This document shows, piece by piece, positions 1 to 8,774 of a stretch of 64,000 nucleotides of DNA. Source of the DNA: Paenibacillus lupini (GTDB lineage: Bacteria; Bacillota; Bacilli; Paenibacillales; Paenibacillaceae); contig NZ_JAASRW010000008.1 of assembly GCF_011761355.1 (NCBI RefSeq), forward strand, positions 119,504-183,503, written 5' to 3'. The position numbers and the translations under genes are program-made. Each line of letters opens with the position of its first letter. Positions within the stretch are counted from its first letter, which is position 1. Under the pieces are notes generated by a model, which saw nothing but the letters and a program-made list of their open reading frames with translations, was not told the origin of the DNA and searched no databases.

Positions 1-479
1 AAAGCCAGCCTAACAGGTGAAGCCTTTGCTCCCCCCGCCATAACAAACGCTGCGCCGGCAGCAATAATAGCTCCAGCAAAAGTAAGGATCAATGGATACC
101 CCATTGCTAAGCCGGGGAACAATATCGTCCCCGCTGTCAGCGCCAGGAAAGCTCCCGCATTAATACCAAGCGTGCTTGCAGAAGCCAGCGGATTACGGGT
201 AACATTTTGAAATAGTGCTCCGGCTACAGCGAGTGCTCCACCTGTTAAGATACCAATTACGGTACGCGGGAGTCTTACCGTCCATAAAATTTGATGCTCA
301 AGCACGGGGTTGGCTTCAAAGATCGCGCGCCATACCGTCTTTACCGGCATAGCCGCTTCCCCAAGGGTCAAGTGGTAAGAGGCCAAAGCAATGAGCAGCA
401 GAAGACCCGCCGCTGATAACAGCAGCGGGCTCCAGTTGCCCTTACTTGTTTGTTTCGTTATTTGAAGGTTTGATTTCAT
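1..479 (-). CDS. Iron-siderophore ABC transporter permease, FecCD family (3' part missing)
   Basis: This is an inner-membrane permease that moves ferric siderophore across the membrane together with the binding protein encoded just upstream. The visible N-terminal 159 residues contain a first hydrophobic helix, the segment RLPRTVIGILTGGALAVAGA and the motif NPLASASTLGI, both hallmarks of FecCD/BtuC permeases. The gene runs off the left edge; family members are about 330 residues. Its ATG overlaps the TAA of the binding-protein gene by one base, so the two are translationally coupled. It should share the Fur-controlled promoter upstream of that gene. Confidence 0.9.
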   Translation of the reverse strand, partial: MKSNLQITKQTSKGNWSPLLLSAAGLLLLIALASYHLTLGEAAMPVKTVWRAIFEANPVLEHQILWTVRLPRTVIGILTGGALAVAGALFQNVTRNPLASASTLGINAGAFLALTAGTILFPGLAMGYPLILTFAGAIIAAGAAFVMAGGAKASPVRLA

Positions 480-1522
480 TAGCCAAGAGCTTCAATCGTG
501 CGTTCGACGAGCAGTTTTGCAGACAACGGTCCGCCAAACGGCCAGATGCCTTTCATGTCATACACACGGTTTTCTTTAGCAAAATTCAGGTTCTTGTAGA
601 CTTCGTTGTTAGGAAGCAGCTCGCTGAAGATGGTGTCCGTTGCGCTAGTTGTATAAAGTACGCTCGCATCTGGTGTTTTGGTCAGTCCTTCAATATCGGT
701 CTCCGAGTAGCCATATTGTTGGAATGTGCTGTCCTTATGAGCATTCTTCAGTCCTACTTTATCCAAGATAGCCATCGCCATCGAGTTGTCAGTGAACAAG
801 CGGAACATGCCAACGCCTTCATTCGTCCAAGCTTGTGTGAAGAGAACCTCTTGGCCTTCTTTACCTGCACTTGCAAGCTTCGCTTTCGAGTCATCATAGA
901 AAGTATGCAGATCAGCCAGTACTTTCTCGCCTTCTGCTTTTTTACCAACAGCATCAGCAATAGCGGAGAAGGTTTGCTCCATTTCGCTGTACTGATCAAG
1001 TCCACCCTCTTCAGGGTAAGGGTTGAAAATCAAAGTTGGTGCAATAGCGGAAAGTTGATCATAGATCGCTTCATGACGGAAGCTAACACCAATGATCAAA
1101 TCCGGATCAAGACTAGTAATCGTCTCAATGCTAGGCTCTTGGCGTGTACCAACGTCTACGACCGCAGCATCCAGCTTTGGATCGATAGCTCCGTACCATT
1201 CCCCGTAGCCTTTTACATCAGCAACACCTGTTGGCTGCACGCCAAGTGCGATCAGGTCTTCTGCATATGTCCATTCAAGAACAACCACTTTCTTAGGTGT
1301 TCCTGTAATTTTTGTTTCACCAAGTGCATGTTTAATTGTACGTTCTGCAGTTTCATCAGTAGCCGTTCCCGTATTTGCATTTGAATTCGTATTAGTGCTT
1401 GTTTCCGTACCCAGCTTATTGTTACCCGAAGCATTATTGTTCGAGTTGCTTGCGCCTCCACATGCAGCGAGGAATACCATCATTGCTGCAAGAACCAAGC
1501 CAACCCATTTCATTTGTTTCAT
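479..1522 (-). CDS. Iron-siderophore ABC transporter substrate-binding lipoprotein
   Basis: This extracytoplasmic lipoprotein captures ferric siderophore and delivers it to the FecCD permease encoded next. It has a signal sequence ending in the lipobox LAAC (Cys21), a Ser/Asn/Thr-rich linker to about residue 60, then a FecB/TroA-type fold with VVVLEWTYAEDLIALGVQPTG and the segment DPDLIIGVSFR. At 347 residues it is normal for the family. The ATG at 1522 follows a GGGGG ribosome-binding site; an alternative ATG lies three codons further in. A promoter with a Fur box lies directly upstream. The exact siderophore cannot be told from sequence; it resembles the YfiY/FhuD-like group. Confidence 0.93.
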   Translation of the reverse strand: MKQMKWVGLVLAAMMVFLAACGGASNSNNNASGNNKLGTETSTNTNSNANTGTATDETAERTIKHALGETKITGTPKKVVVLEWTYAEDLIALGVQPTGVADVKGYGEWYGAIDPKLDAAVVDVGTRQEPSIETITSLDPDLIIGVSFRHEAIYDQLSAIAPTLIFNPYPEEGGLDQYSEMEQTFSAIADAVGKKAEGEKVLADLHTFYDDSKAKLASAGKEGQEVLFTQAWTNEGVGMFRLFTDNSMAMAILDKVGLKNAHKDSTFQQYGYSETDIEGLTKTPDASVLYTTSATDTIFSELLPNNEVYKNLNFAKENRVYDMKGIWPFGGPLSAKLLVERTIEALG

Positions 1523-1536
1523 TCTCTAAACCCCCA

Positions 1537-1555
1537 CATAATGATTATCATTCTC
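1537..1555 (-). promoter_or_regulatory. Fur box of the iron-uptake operon
   Basis: The 19-bp stretch matches the classical Fur consensus (GATAATGATAATCATTATC) at 16 of 19 positions and is nearly palindromic. It sits just downstream of the predicted -10 element and upstream of the binding-protein start, so iron-loaded Fur would block transcription. Confidence 0.85.
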
Positions 1556-1569
1556 AATAACTGTTCTTA

Positions 1570-1598
1570 ATGATACGAATTAACCATAATTATGTCAA
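1570..1598 (-). promoter_or_regulatory. Sigma-A promoter of the iron-uptake operon
   Basis: TTGACA (1593-1598), a 17-bp spacer and TATCAT (1570-1575) on the minus strand. Transcription would start just upstream of the Fur box. Confidence 0.7.
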
Positions 1599-1623
1599 TA
1601 CCATTTTGATAACTTTGCCCATA

Positions 1624-1681
1624 AAAAATAGCCCTTTACAGCATGATTGATCGCTCTTTCATGTGTAAAAGACTATTTTTT
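1624..1681. terminator. Terminator between the PHP phosphatase and the iron operon
   Basis: A long inverted repeat with A/T-rich ends (AAAAATAG ... CTATTTTTT) and an inner CTTTACA/TGTAAAAG pairing around a loop. It follows the stop codon of the phosphatase gene and carries a T run on either strand. Confidence 0.6.
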
Positions 1682-1705
1682 GATATAAATTAACTTCAAT
1701 TTTGT

Positions 1706-2494
1706 CTATTTTCCGAACAATGATTTAATCTTGCTCCACCCTGCCGCCTTAGCTGTTGGCTGGGGTATGGTAGGCTGATCCGTAATGCTCCTGCCATTCC
1801 ATAATGCCTGGGCATTACGCTCAAAGTAACGTCTCCATGCCGGACCAAGCTCTTGTTCCACTCGTTCATATGCGTCTTTCATACGAAAACCGCGCCATTC
1901 CAAATTATGCGCATCCGATGAGACAATATGTATTAACCCGCGCCGGCATAACGTCCATGCTGATTTCTCAATCCCTCTCCCGAAGCCACCTAGTAAGGAA
2001 TGGGTCGTCACCTGTGCATATGCCCCAAGCTCGACTAACTCAGCGAGACGGTCCGGGTTCTGAACAACTTCCGCATTACGCTCCGGATGTGCGATGACTA
2101 CGCGAACGCCCAGCAGACGCAGCTCATGTACGAATTGTTCCATTGTCTTTGGTATTTGTGAGGATGGCATCTCGATTAACACATAAGACGATTCCCCCAT
2201 CGGCAGCAACTTGCCGGCTTGCCAGTTGAATATCAAATCATTATGTGCCCGAATTTCTTGACCAGGCTGTATACGAACAGGGATATCCAGCTCAATCAGC
2301 TTCCCATTCAGTTCATCGGTTAATGCCTTGACCGTCTCCGCATCATTACTGTATTTGCCATCATAATGATGTGGTGTCGCGATTATGCCTGTTATGCCTT
2401 CCGCAGCCGCAGCTCGAGCTAGCTTAATGGAATGCTCCCAATCAGCTGCTCCATCGTCGATTCCAGGTAATATGTGTGTATGGACATCGATCAT
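1706..2494 (-). CDS. ywqE: PHP-domain protein-tyrosine phosphatase (CpsB/YwqE type)
   Basis: A manganese-dependent phosphatase of the PHP superfamily that removes phosphate from tyrosine kinases and other proteins controlling capsule or exopolysaccharide. Metal-binding motifs appear in the expected order: DVHTHILPGIDDG at the N-terminus, ATPHH, the Glu in IEMPSS, AHPERN and SSDAHN. The frame could open at a TTG seven codons earlier, but the ATG at 2494 (MIDVHTH) fits the family and has an AAGGAG site 12 nt away. The product is 262 residues. No tyrosine kinase or polysaccharide cluster lies nearby; the gene is alone between two terminators. Confidence 0.9.
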   Translation of the reverse strand: MIDVHTHILPGIDDGAADWEHSIKLARAAAAEGITGIIATPHHYDGKYSNDAETVKALTDELNGKLIELDIPVRIQPGQEIRAHNDLIFNWQAGKLLPMGESSYVLIEMPSSQIPKTMEQFVHELRLLGVRVVIAHPERNAEVVQNPDRLAELVELGAYAQVTTHSLLGGFGRGIEKSAWTLCRRGLIHIVSSDAHNLEWRGFRMKDAYERVEQELGPAWRRYFERNAQALWNGRSITDQPTIPQPTAKAAGWSKIKSLFGK

Positions 2495-2608
2495 GTCCCT
2501 CGTGTCTCCTTCCAATCGACCAGTTATTTATCCCTATTGTGAGAGATAGTCCTATTGAAGTCAATGAGACACAAGTCGGTTTTATGTATATTTCATTAAT
2601 TAAAAAAA

Positions 2609-2642
2609 CGCCGTCCATATCTCTGGTGAGATCTGAACGGCG
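2609..2642 (-). terminator. Terminator of the atp operon
   Basis: A hairpin pairing GCCGT-CAGATCTC with GAGAT-TGGACGGC around a short loop, followed on the minus strand by seven T. It lies directly after the atpC stop. Confidence 0.85.
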
Positions 2643-2649
2643 CTTGTTA

Positions 2650-3048
2650 TTAACGCTCTGTGACGTTGATCCGGTTCGATGCACGTTGCAGAGCAAGCTC
2701 TGCACGTTTGAAATCAACTTCATCGCGTTTAGCTGCCAGGCGCTCTTCAGCACGCTGTTTCGCAGCTTGTGCACGATCGACATCAATTTCTGAAGCCAGC
2801 TCCGCGCTTTCAGCAAGGATAACCACTTTGTCCTTACGGACTTCAATGAAACCTCCGCCTACAGCCAGAACGTCTACTTTACCATCACGCTTAATGCTGA
2901 TCGGTGCAATACGCAGCGGTGTTACGAGTGGGATATGGTTCGGCAAAATACCGAGCTCACCCGCGATACCTTTAACACTGACCATATTAGCCGTTTCTGC
3001 ATAAACTTTGCGCTCCGGAGTTACGATTTCAACTAGAAAAGTACTCAT
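2650..3048 (-). CDS. atpC: ATP synthase F1 subunit epsilon
   Basis: The epsilon subunit of the F1 central stalk; it couples rotation to the c-ring and can inhibit ATP hydrolysis. The N-terminal beta-sandwich begins MSTFLVEIVTPERKVY, with GELGILPNHIPLVTPLRI and GGGFIEVRKDKVVILAE, followed by a C-terminal helical hairpin. At 132 residues it equals the Bacillus protein. The ATG at 3048 follows GGAGGATTCCAC. It is the last gene of the atp operon, 24 nt after atpD. Confidence 0.97.
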   Translation of the reverse strand: MSTFLVEIVTPERKVYAETANMVSVKGIAGELGILPNHIPLVTPLRIAPISIKRDGKVDVLAVGGGFIEVRKDKVVILAESAELASEIDVDRAQAAKQRAEERLAAKRDEVDFKRAELALQRASNRINVTER

Positions 3049-3072
3049 GTGGAATCCTCCCGCCTTTCGCTA

Positions 3073-4476
3073 TTACAGCGTTTTGGCTTTCTCCACGGCC
3101 TCTTCAATCACACCTACATATCGGAAAGCTTCTTCCGGAAGGTCGTCATGTTTGCCCTCGAGAATTTCTTTAAAGCTGCGAACAGATTCTTTAACAGGTA
3201 CGTATTTACCTTTGATACCTGTGAACGGTTCAGCAACGTGGAACGGTTGGGACAGGAACAATTGAATGCGGCGCGCACGCGATACAGTCAGCTTGTCTTC
3301 CTCAGTCAACTCGTCCATACCAAGGATTGCGATGATATCTTGAAGCTCTTTGTAGCGTTGAAGAATTTTCTTAACGCCTTGAGCTACGTTATAATGCTCT
3401 TCGCCCAGAATTTCTGGGTTAAGAAGACGGGACGACGAAGCAAGTGGATCTACCGCTGGGAAGATACCCATCTCGGAGATTTTACGCTCAAGGTTAGTTG
3501 TAGCGTCCAAGTGAGCAAACGTCGTTGCAGGAGCCGGGTCAGTGTAGTCATCGGCAGGTACGTAGATCGCTTGGATCGAAGTAACCGAGCCTTTTTTCGT
3601 TGACGTGATACGCTCTTGCAATTGACCCATTTCAGTTGCCAGTGTTGGCTGGTAACCTACCGCGGATGGCATACGACCAAGAAGAGCCGAAACCTCGGAA
3701 CCTGCTTGTGTAAAGCGGAAGATGTTATCGACGAACAGAAGTACGTCTTTGCCTTCTGCATCACGGAAGTATTCAGCCATTGTCAAACCTGTCAAAGCTA
3801 CACGTTGACGTGCGCCTGGAGGCTCGTTCATTTGTCCGAATACCATCGCTGTTTTGCTCAGTACGCCGGAATCTTTCATCTCGTGGTAAAGGTCATTACC
3901 TTCACGAGTACGCTCGCCTACGCCAGCAAATACGGAGATACCGCCATGCTCTTGTGCGATGTTGTTGATCAGCTCTTGAATTGTTACCGTTTTACCTACG
4001 CCCGCGCCGCCGAACAGACCGATTTTACCGCCTTTAGCGTAAGGAGCGAGCAAGTCGATAACTTTGATACCTGTTTCGAGAATTTCCGATTGTGTCGACA
4101 ACTCATCGAATGCAGGAGCTTGACGGTGAATCGGAAGGTTAGTTTCCGAAGTTGCGTCGCCTGCTTGGTCGATAGGCTCGCCCAGTACGTTAAATACACG
4201 GCCGAGTGTTGGTGCACCAACTGGAATTGTGATTGGCGCGCCTGTGTCTACAGCTTCCATGCCGCGGACCAGACCGTCAGTTGTGCTCATCGCAACAGCA
4301 CGAACCAGGTTATCACCCAGATGAACTGCTACTTCAAGCGTCAAATTAATATTGATGCCGCCTGCTGGGGCATCTTGAACGATTTTAACGGCGTTCAAGA
4401 TTTCCGGCAAGTTACCGCGTTCGAACTCCAAGTCAACGACTGGACCCATGACGGATACTACGCGTCCTTTTTTCAT
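3073..4476 (-). CDS. atpD: ATP synthase F1 subunit beta
   Basis: The catalytic subunit of F1 ATPase, three copies per enzyme, making ATP from ADP and phosphate as the central stalk turns. The Walker A loop GGAGVGKT lies at residues 156-163, with the downstream GERTREGNDLYHEM and LLFVDNIFRFTQAGSEVSAL segments (Walker B) and the signature PAPATTFAHLD. The length of 467 residues is normal. The ATG at 4476 follows AGGAGG. It sits between atpG and atpC in the standard order. Confidence 0.98.
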   Translation of the reverse strand: MKKGRVVSVMGPVVDLEFERGNLPEILNAVKIVQDAPAGGININLTLEVAVHLGDNLVRAVAMSTTDGLVRGMEAVDTGAPITIPVGAPTLGRVFNVLGEPIDQAGDATSETNLPIHRQAPAFDELSTQSEILETGIKVIDLLAPYAKGGKIGLFGGAGVGKTVTIQELINNIAQEHGGISVFAGVGERTREGNDLYHEMKDSGVLSKTAMVFGQMNEPPGARQRVALTGLTMAEYFRDAEGKDVLLFVDNIFRFTQAGSEVSALLGRMPSAVGYQPTLATEMGQLQERITSTKKGSVTSIQAIYVPADDYTDPAPATTFAHLDATTNLERKISEMGIFPAVDPLASSSRLLNPEILGEEHYNVAQGVKKILQRYKELQDIIAILGMDELTEEDKLTVSRARRIQLFLSQPFHVAEPFTGIKGKYVPVKESVRSFKEILEGKHDDLPEEAFRYVGVIEEAVEKAKTL

Positions 4477-4515
4477 GGTTTTCCCTCCTGGTACTTTCTT
4501 TTACTTCTATATGCC

Positions 4516-5376
4516 TTATGCCTGTGCGTTCGCACCTGCAACGATCTCCGAGATCTCTTGCGTAATCGCCGCTTGACGTGCCCGGTTATAGGTCAGCGTC
4601 AATTGACTGATCATTTTGTTAGCATTCTTCGTCGCACTGCCCATGGCTGTCATGCGAGCGCCCTGCTCACTGGCTTTCCCGTCAAGCACCGCGCTGTAAA
4701 TAAGCGTCTCCGCATATTTAGGCAGCAGCACCTCTAGAACACCTTCCGGGGACGGCTCGTACTCGTACGAAGTTACCGGACCGTTGCCGTTTACTTCCTG
4801 CAGTGGAAGCAAACGTGTTTCTGTAGGGATCTGAGTAATTGCATTTACGAATTGGTTGTAGCAGATGTACAGCTCATCGTATTTGCCCTCAGAGAACATT
4901 TTGACTGCGTTATAAGCGACCGATTTGATGTCAGCGAATGTCGGGGAATCGGACAGACCAATTACCTCATCGATGATCGGCATATTACGGCGGCGGAAGT
5001 AATCCCGGCCTTTACGCCCAATCACGAACAATACGTACTCATCACTCGATTTGTGCTTCTCGCGAATCGTTTGTGTTACTTTACGAAGGACGTTCGCATT
5101 GTAGCCGCCTGCCAGACCACGATCGGATGTGATAACGAGGTAACCCGTTTTTTGCACCGGACGCGTTTCCAGCATCGGGTGTTTCACGCCTTTCGAGCCT
5201 GCTGCGATACTTGCTACTACTTCCTTCAGCTTATCCGAATAAGGACGGGCTTTCGTTGATGCTTCTTGTGCTCTTCTGAGCTTGGAAGCCGCAACCATCT
5301 CCATCGCTTTCGTGATTTGCTTCATGTTTTGTTTACTTTTGATCTCGCGCTTAATGTCGCGCATGCCTTTTGCCAT
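4516..5376 (-). CDS. atpG: ATP synthase F1 subunit gamma
   Basis: The rotating central shaft of F1. The protein is 286 residues (B. subtilis 287), with the N-terminal coiled-coil helix MRDIKREIKSKQNMKQITKA, an internal globular domain containing SDRGLAGGYN, and a C-terminal coiled coil ending in the conserved RARQAAITQEISEIVAGA. The ATG at 5376 follows GGCGGGTGA. Unusually, it lies 405 bp downstream of atpA; in most operons the two are nearly adjacent. Confidence 0.97.
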   Translation of the reverse strand: MAKGMRDIKREIKSKQNMKQITKAMEMVAASKLRRAQEASTKARPYSDKLKEVVASIAAGSKGVKHPMLETRPVQKTGYLVITSDRGLAGGYNANVLRKVTQTIREKHKSSDEYVLFVIGRKGRDYFRRRNMPIIDEVIGLSDSPTFADIKSVAYNAVKMFSEGKYDELYICYNQFVNAITQIPTETRLLPLQEVNGNGPVTSYEYEPSPEGVLEVLLPKYAETLIYSAVLDGKASEQGARMTAMGSATKNANKMISQLTLTYNRARQAAITQEISEIVAGANAQA

Positions 5377-5475
5377 TGCATTGTCACCCGCCTTTGTTGC
5401 TTTGCTGTTCAGTTGTCGAATGGACCGTTCGCAGGGCTCTTTGTTCCAGGAATCTGTATTTCACCTTGGCCGCCA

Positions 5476-5525
5476 TTGAATCTGTATCCTTAGAACATCA
5501 CCTAGCGGTGAGGATACAGATTCAA
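5476..5525. repeat. Perfect 15-bp inverted repeat within the atp operon
   Basis: TTGAATCTGTATCCT at 5476-5490 is the exact reverse complement of 5511-5525. The 20-nt loop itself contains CACC-TAGC-GGTG. There is no T run, so it does not look like a terminator. Confidence 0.85.
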
Positions 5526-5634
5526 AAGCGACACGTAAACTCTGCGGTTCATACAGTTCCTTTCACAAACGCCACGCGTTCGATACACTTCACAAAAAAG
5601 GACATACAAAGCCTGGTGTTGGTAGGAGTAAGCG

Positions 5635-5665
5635 CCTGCGCCCGTCCTTTACGTACGGGCGCAGG
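5635..5665. repeat. GC-rich 11-bp inverted repeat within the atp operon
   Basis: CCTGCGCCCGT (5635-5645) and ACGGGCGCAGG (5655-5665) pair perfectly around a 9-nt loop. It is very stable and is not followed by a U run. Confidence 0.85.
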
Positions 5666-5684
5666 ACATTTATTCGAGGGCCTA

Positions 5685-5730
5685 GCGTAAACGGCTGCAC
5701 CGTCCTTAGGAGGAGCAGCATACGTTTCGC
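5685..5730. repeat. REP-like palindromic element, copy 1
   Basis: This element shares CTGCACC, TAGGAGGAGCAG and ACGTTTC in the same order and spacing with 49784-49829. Both have arms that can fold back on each other (GCGTAAACGGCTGC against GCAGC-ACGTTTCGC). It lies between the atpA start of the gap and the hairpins upstream of atpG. Confidence 0.6.
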
Positions 5731-5781
5731 GTTAAAATATAAGCACAGTATAGAGAAAATCTATATTTTCTTATATTTCGA

Positions 5782-7296
5782 TTAAGCCGTTACAGAAAAG
5801 CTTTTCTTGAATTTATTGATCGCGTCAACAAGAGCTTTTTCGTTGTCAGCAACGAGGTCTTTTGTTGTACGAATGGATTCGCCGATTTCTGGGTGGCTGG
5901 AAGCCAGGAACGCAAGGAATTCTTTCTCGAAGCGTTGAATATCAGCAACTGGAATTTCGTCCAGGTGGCCTTTAACAGCGGAGTAGATCGAGATAACTTG
6001 CAACTCAACCGGCATCGGCTGGTTAACGCCTTGCTTCAGAATTTCCATCGTACGAGCACCACGGTTCAGACGAGCGAGTGTCCCTTTATCAAGATCGGAG
6101 CCGAACTGAGAGAACGCTTGAAGCTCACGGTAAGCTGCAAGGTCCAGACGGAGTGTACCGGCTACCTTCTTCATTGCTTTAATTTGAGCAGAACCACCTA
6201 CACGAGATACCGAGATACCTACGTTTACTGCCGGACGTTGGCCGGAGTAGAACAGGTCCGCTTCAAGGAAGATCTGACCGTCTGTGATCGAGATTACGTT
6301 CGTAGGAATGTAAGCCGATACGTCAGACGCTTGAGTCTCGATGAACGGCAGAGCCGTCAGCGAGCCGCCGCCAAGTGCGTCGCTAAGTTTAGCAGCGCGC
6401 TCGAGCAAACGGGAGTGCAGGTAGAATACGTCACCTGGGTATGCTTCCCGACCCGGTGGGCGGCGGAGCAACAGGGACAATTCGCGGTATGCAGCCGCTT
6501 GTTTCGACAAGTCATCATAGATAACGAGAACGTGCTCGCCTTTGTACATGAAGTACTCACCCATCGAACAGCCAGCATAAGGAGCCAGGAAGAGCAATGG
6601 AGCTGGTTCGGATGCGCCAGCTGTTACGATGATTGTGTAATCAAGTGCACCGTGTTTACGAAGTGTTTCCACAACGCCAGCAACAGTGGATTGTTTTTGA
6701 CCTACAGCAACATAGATACATTTTACGCCGTTGCCTTTTTGGTTGATGATTGCATCGATTGCAATCGCTGTTTTACCTGTTTGACGGTCACCGATGATCA
6801 GCTCACGTTGACCACGGCCAACTGGTACCATCGCGTCGATCGCTTTAATACCTGTTTGCATTGGCTCATGAACCGATTTACGATCGATAACGCCCGGAGC
6901 CGGGGATTCAATCGCACGGAATTGAGTTGTATTGATTGGGCCTTTGCCGTCAAGCGGCTGACCCAGCGGGTTTACAACGCGGCCCAGAAGCTCTTCGCCT
7001 ACTGGCACTTCCATGATGCGGCCCGTACGTTTTACTTGGTCGCCTTCGCGAATGTCCGTGTAAGGACCCAAGATAACGACACCAACGTTGCTTTCTTCCA
7101 AGTTGAGCGCCATGCCTACAACGCCGTTGGAGAATTCGAGCAGTTCGCCCTGCATCGCATTTTCCAAGCCGTGTACGCGGGCAATACCGTCACCGACATT
7201 GATTACGGTGCCGACGTCAACGACTTGAATTTCGGATTTATATTGTTCGATCTGTTGTTTAATCAGCGTGCTGATTTCATCAGGTCTGATACTCAA
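5782..7296 (-). CDS. atpA: ATP synthase F1 subunit alpha
   Basis: The non-catalytic nucleotide-binding subunit of F1, alternating with beta. Walker A is GDRQTGKT at residues 169-176, preceded by GIKAIDAMVPVGRGQREL; the signatures YDDLSKQAAAYRELSLLLRR and PAVNVGISVSRVGGSAQ follow. I place the start at a TTG (7296, giving MSIRPDEISTLIKQQ) because this aligns with the family N-terminus and has GGGGTGA five bases upstream; a GTG three codons earlier lies on top of that site. The length is 504 residues. It is followed by the long gap before atpG. Confidence 0.97.
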   Translation of the reverse strand: MSIRPDEISTLIKQQIEQYKSEIQVVDVGTVINVGDGIARVHGLENAMQGELLEFSNGVVGMALNLEESNVGVVILGPYTDIREGDQVKRTGRIMEVPVGEELLGRVVNPLGQPLDGKGPINTTQFRAIESPAPGVIDRKSVHEPMQTGIKAIDAMVPVGRGQRELIIGDRQTGKTAIAIDAIINQKGNGVKCIYVAVGQKQSTVAGVVETLRKHGALDYTIIVTAGASEPAPLLFLAPYAGCSMGEYFMYKGEHVLVIYDDLSKQAAAYRELSLLLRRPPGREAYPGDVFYLHSRLLERAAKLSDALGGGSLTALPFIETQASDVSAYIPTNVISITDGQIFLEADLFYSGQRPAVNVGISVSRVGGSAQIKAMKKVAGTLRLDLAAYRELQAFSQFGSDLDKGTLARLNRGARTMEILKQGVNQPMPVELQVISIYSAVKGHLDEIPVADIQRFEKEFLAFLASSHPEIGESIRTTKDLVADNEKALVDAINKFKKSFSVTA

Positions 7297-7320
7297 TTCG
7301 TTCACCCCTATCTACATGCA

Positions 7321-7860
7321 TTAGATTTTAAACGATTTTTGTAAACGTTCCAGCTTGCCGGACAGGCTGCCGTCATACAGACGATCGCCGATGCGTACTT
7401 GTACGCCGCCAAGCAAATCTGGTTTAACGATTTGTTCCGCAACAATTTTCTTGCCGCTGAGCTTGCCAAAGCTTACTTCTACCTCAGCCAGTTCTGCATC
7501 CGACAAGTTATGAGCTGTATACACAACGGCATGTGCTTGACCGAGCGATTCGCCGGCGATTTTTGTATACGCAGTGTACACATCAGAGATCAGCTCTTGG
7601 CGACCGCGTACAAGAATAAGTTCAAGCGTATGAAGGACAAGCGCCGATACATGATCGCCAAATGCGCTTTTCAGCACAGCGATTTTTTTGCTCGGTTCGA
7701 TGCTTGGAAGTTCAAGGAACTTACGTGCTTCGGGTTCATTCTTCAGACCTTGAACGATCAGCTTCAGCTGATCTTCCGTTTCCGTTACGATGCCCTGCTC
7801 TTGAGCGAGTTCGAACAGTGCTTTAGCGTAGCGCTTCGCTACGACAGTATCCCGGCTCAT
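7321..7860 (-). CDS. atpH: ATP synthase F1 subunit delta
   Basis: The peripheral-stalk subunit that ties the b dimer to the top of F1. It is 179 residues, with the family N-terminal helical bundle (VAKRYAKALFELAQEQG) and a C-terminal domain containing VKPDLLGGVQVRIGDRLYDG. Its ATG overlaps the atpF stop as ATGA, so the two are translationally coupled. It ends 24 nt before atpA. Confidence 0.96.
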   Translation of the reverse strand: MSRDTVVAKRYAKALFELAQEQGIVTETEDQLKLIVQGLKNEPEARKFLELPSIEPSKKIAVLKSAFGDHVSALVLHTLELILVRGRQELISDVYTAYTKIAGESLGQAHAVVYTAHNLSDAELAEVEVSFGKLSGKKIVAEQIVKPDLLGGVQVRIGDRLYDGSLSGKLERLQKSFKI

Positions 7861-8339
7861 TTGCTTCCAACCTCTTTAAGGTATTGGTTAACCAATTGCT
7901 CTTGGGATTTCTCGTCCACTTGCTTTTCGATAATTTTCGACGCGATTTTGACAGAAATGCCGCCAACTTCTTCGCGAAGTGCAGCAACCGCTTTGTTTTT
8001 CTCGCTCTCGATATCTTTAACCGCTTCGTCTTTCAGACGAGTGGATTCGGATTTCGCAACTTGAATAATGTCATCGGCTTGTTTCGAGCTTGTAGCTCTA
8101 GCTTGCTCAATAATGTCATAAGCTTCTTTACGAGCTTCCTGAAGTGCTTGTTTCTGTTGCTCCAGTTGCTGCTCAGCTTCTTTCTTGCTAGTTTCCGCAT
8201 TAGCAATTTGCTCAGCGACATACTGCCTGCGCTGTTCCATGATGCCCAGCAAAGGACCAAACGCGTAGCGTTTCAGCAAGTACAGAAGGATCAGGAACGC
8301 GATCAACTGAATGATAAGACTCGACCATACGATATGCAA
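7857..8339 (-). CDS. atpF: ATP synthase Fo subunit b
   Basis: The peripheral-stalk membrane subunit. One N-terminal membrane helix (residues 4-22, SLIIQLIAFLILLYLLKRY) is followed by a long charged coiled coil rich in Glu, Gln, Lys and Ala that dimerises and reaches up to delta. It is 160 residues. The start is a TTG at 8339 with AAGGGAGTG eight bases upstream. The stop overlaps the atpH start. Confidence 0.96.
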   Translation of the reverse strand: MHIVWSSLIIQLIAFLILLYLLKRYAFGPLLGIMEQRRQYVAEQIANAETSKKEAEQQLEQQKQALQEARKEAYDIIEQARATSSKQADDIIQVAKSESTRLKDEAVKDIESEKNKAVAALREEVGGISVKIASKIIEKQVDEKSQEQLVNQYLKEVGSK

Positions 8340-8474
8340 AAAACGTCACTCCCTTCTATAGCTTAAAACAAATTCGTTCGAAAAGTCGGTTCATTACATG
8401 AACGGCTCAGAGGGCCGAACAAAAAGGAAGGCGAGAAGGCAAAGCCACTCCCCGCCATGTGTCTAAACTTGTTA

Positions 8475-8699
8475 TTAGGATTTGCCCAAGAAGATGAACG
8501 CAAGTACCAGTGTGATAACTGGAAGTGCTTCGACCAGAGCGACACCGATAAACATAGTTGTTTGAAGAGTACCACGAAGTTCTGGTTGACGGGAAATACC
8601 CTCAACTGTACGACCTACGATCAGACCGTTACCAATACCTGCGCCCAGTGCGCCCAAACCAAATACAATTGCTGCTGCAACTAATGCCAATGCTCCCAT
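8475..8699 (-). CDS. atpE: ATP synthase Fo subunit c
   Basis: The proteolipid that forms the rotating c-ring. It has two membrane helices: the first carries the glycine repeat GLGALGAGIGNG, the polar loop reads RTVEGISRQPE, and the second holds the proton-carrying Glu57 in IGVALVEALP. The frame is open to a TTG at 8717, but the ATG at 8699 has GGAGGA eight bases upstream and gives the usual 74-residue length. No clear sodium-binding signature is seen, so proton coupling is most likely. Confidence 0.97.
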   Translation of the reverse strand: MGALALVAAAIVFGLGALGAGIGNGLIVGRTVEGISRQPELRGTLQTTMFIGVALVEALPVITLVLAFIFLGKS

Positions 8700-8774
8700 T
8701 AGAAAAATCCTCCTCAATTTTCGTGAAAATAGTTTTTTTATATTGACCGCCGGTATTCCGCCGGTTTGAAGCCA

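Larger units (their letters stand above)
5377..5781. other. Hairpin-rich 405-bp gap between atpA and atpG
   Basis: No protein gene is supported here. It holds a perfect 15-bp inverted repeat (5476-5490 with 5511-5525) enclosing a smaller CACC/GGTG stem, a perfect 11-bp GC-rich inverted repeat (5635-5645 with 5655-5665), and a REP-like palindrome at 5685-5730. All would be transcribed inside the atp mRNA. They may act as RNA processing or stability elements, or may be inserted repeats. Confidence 0.7.

Noticed and set aside
3616..4737. Long plus-strand reading frame of 373 codons
   Set aside because: It is antisense to atpD and atpG, whose motifs are intact; it has no ribosome site and an unlikely Cys/His-rich composition.
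5893..7344. Plus-strand reading frame of 483 codons
   Set aside because: It is a shadow of atpA on the other strand, created by codon bias.
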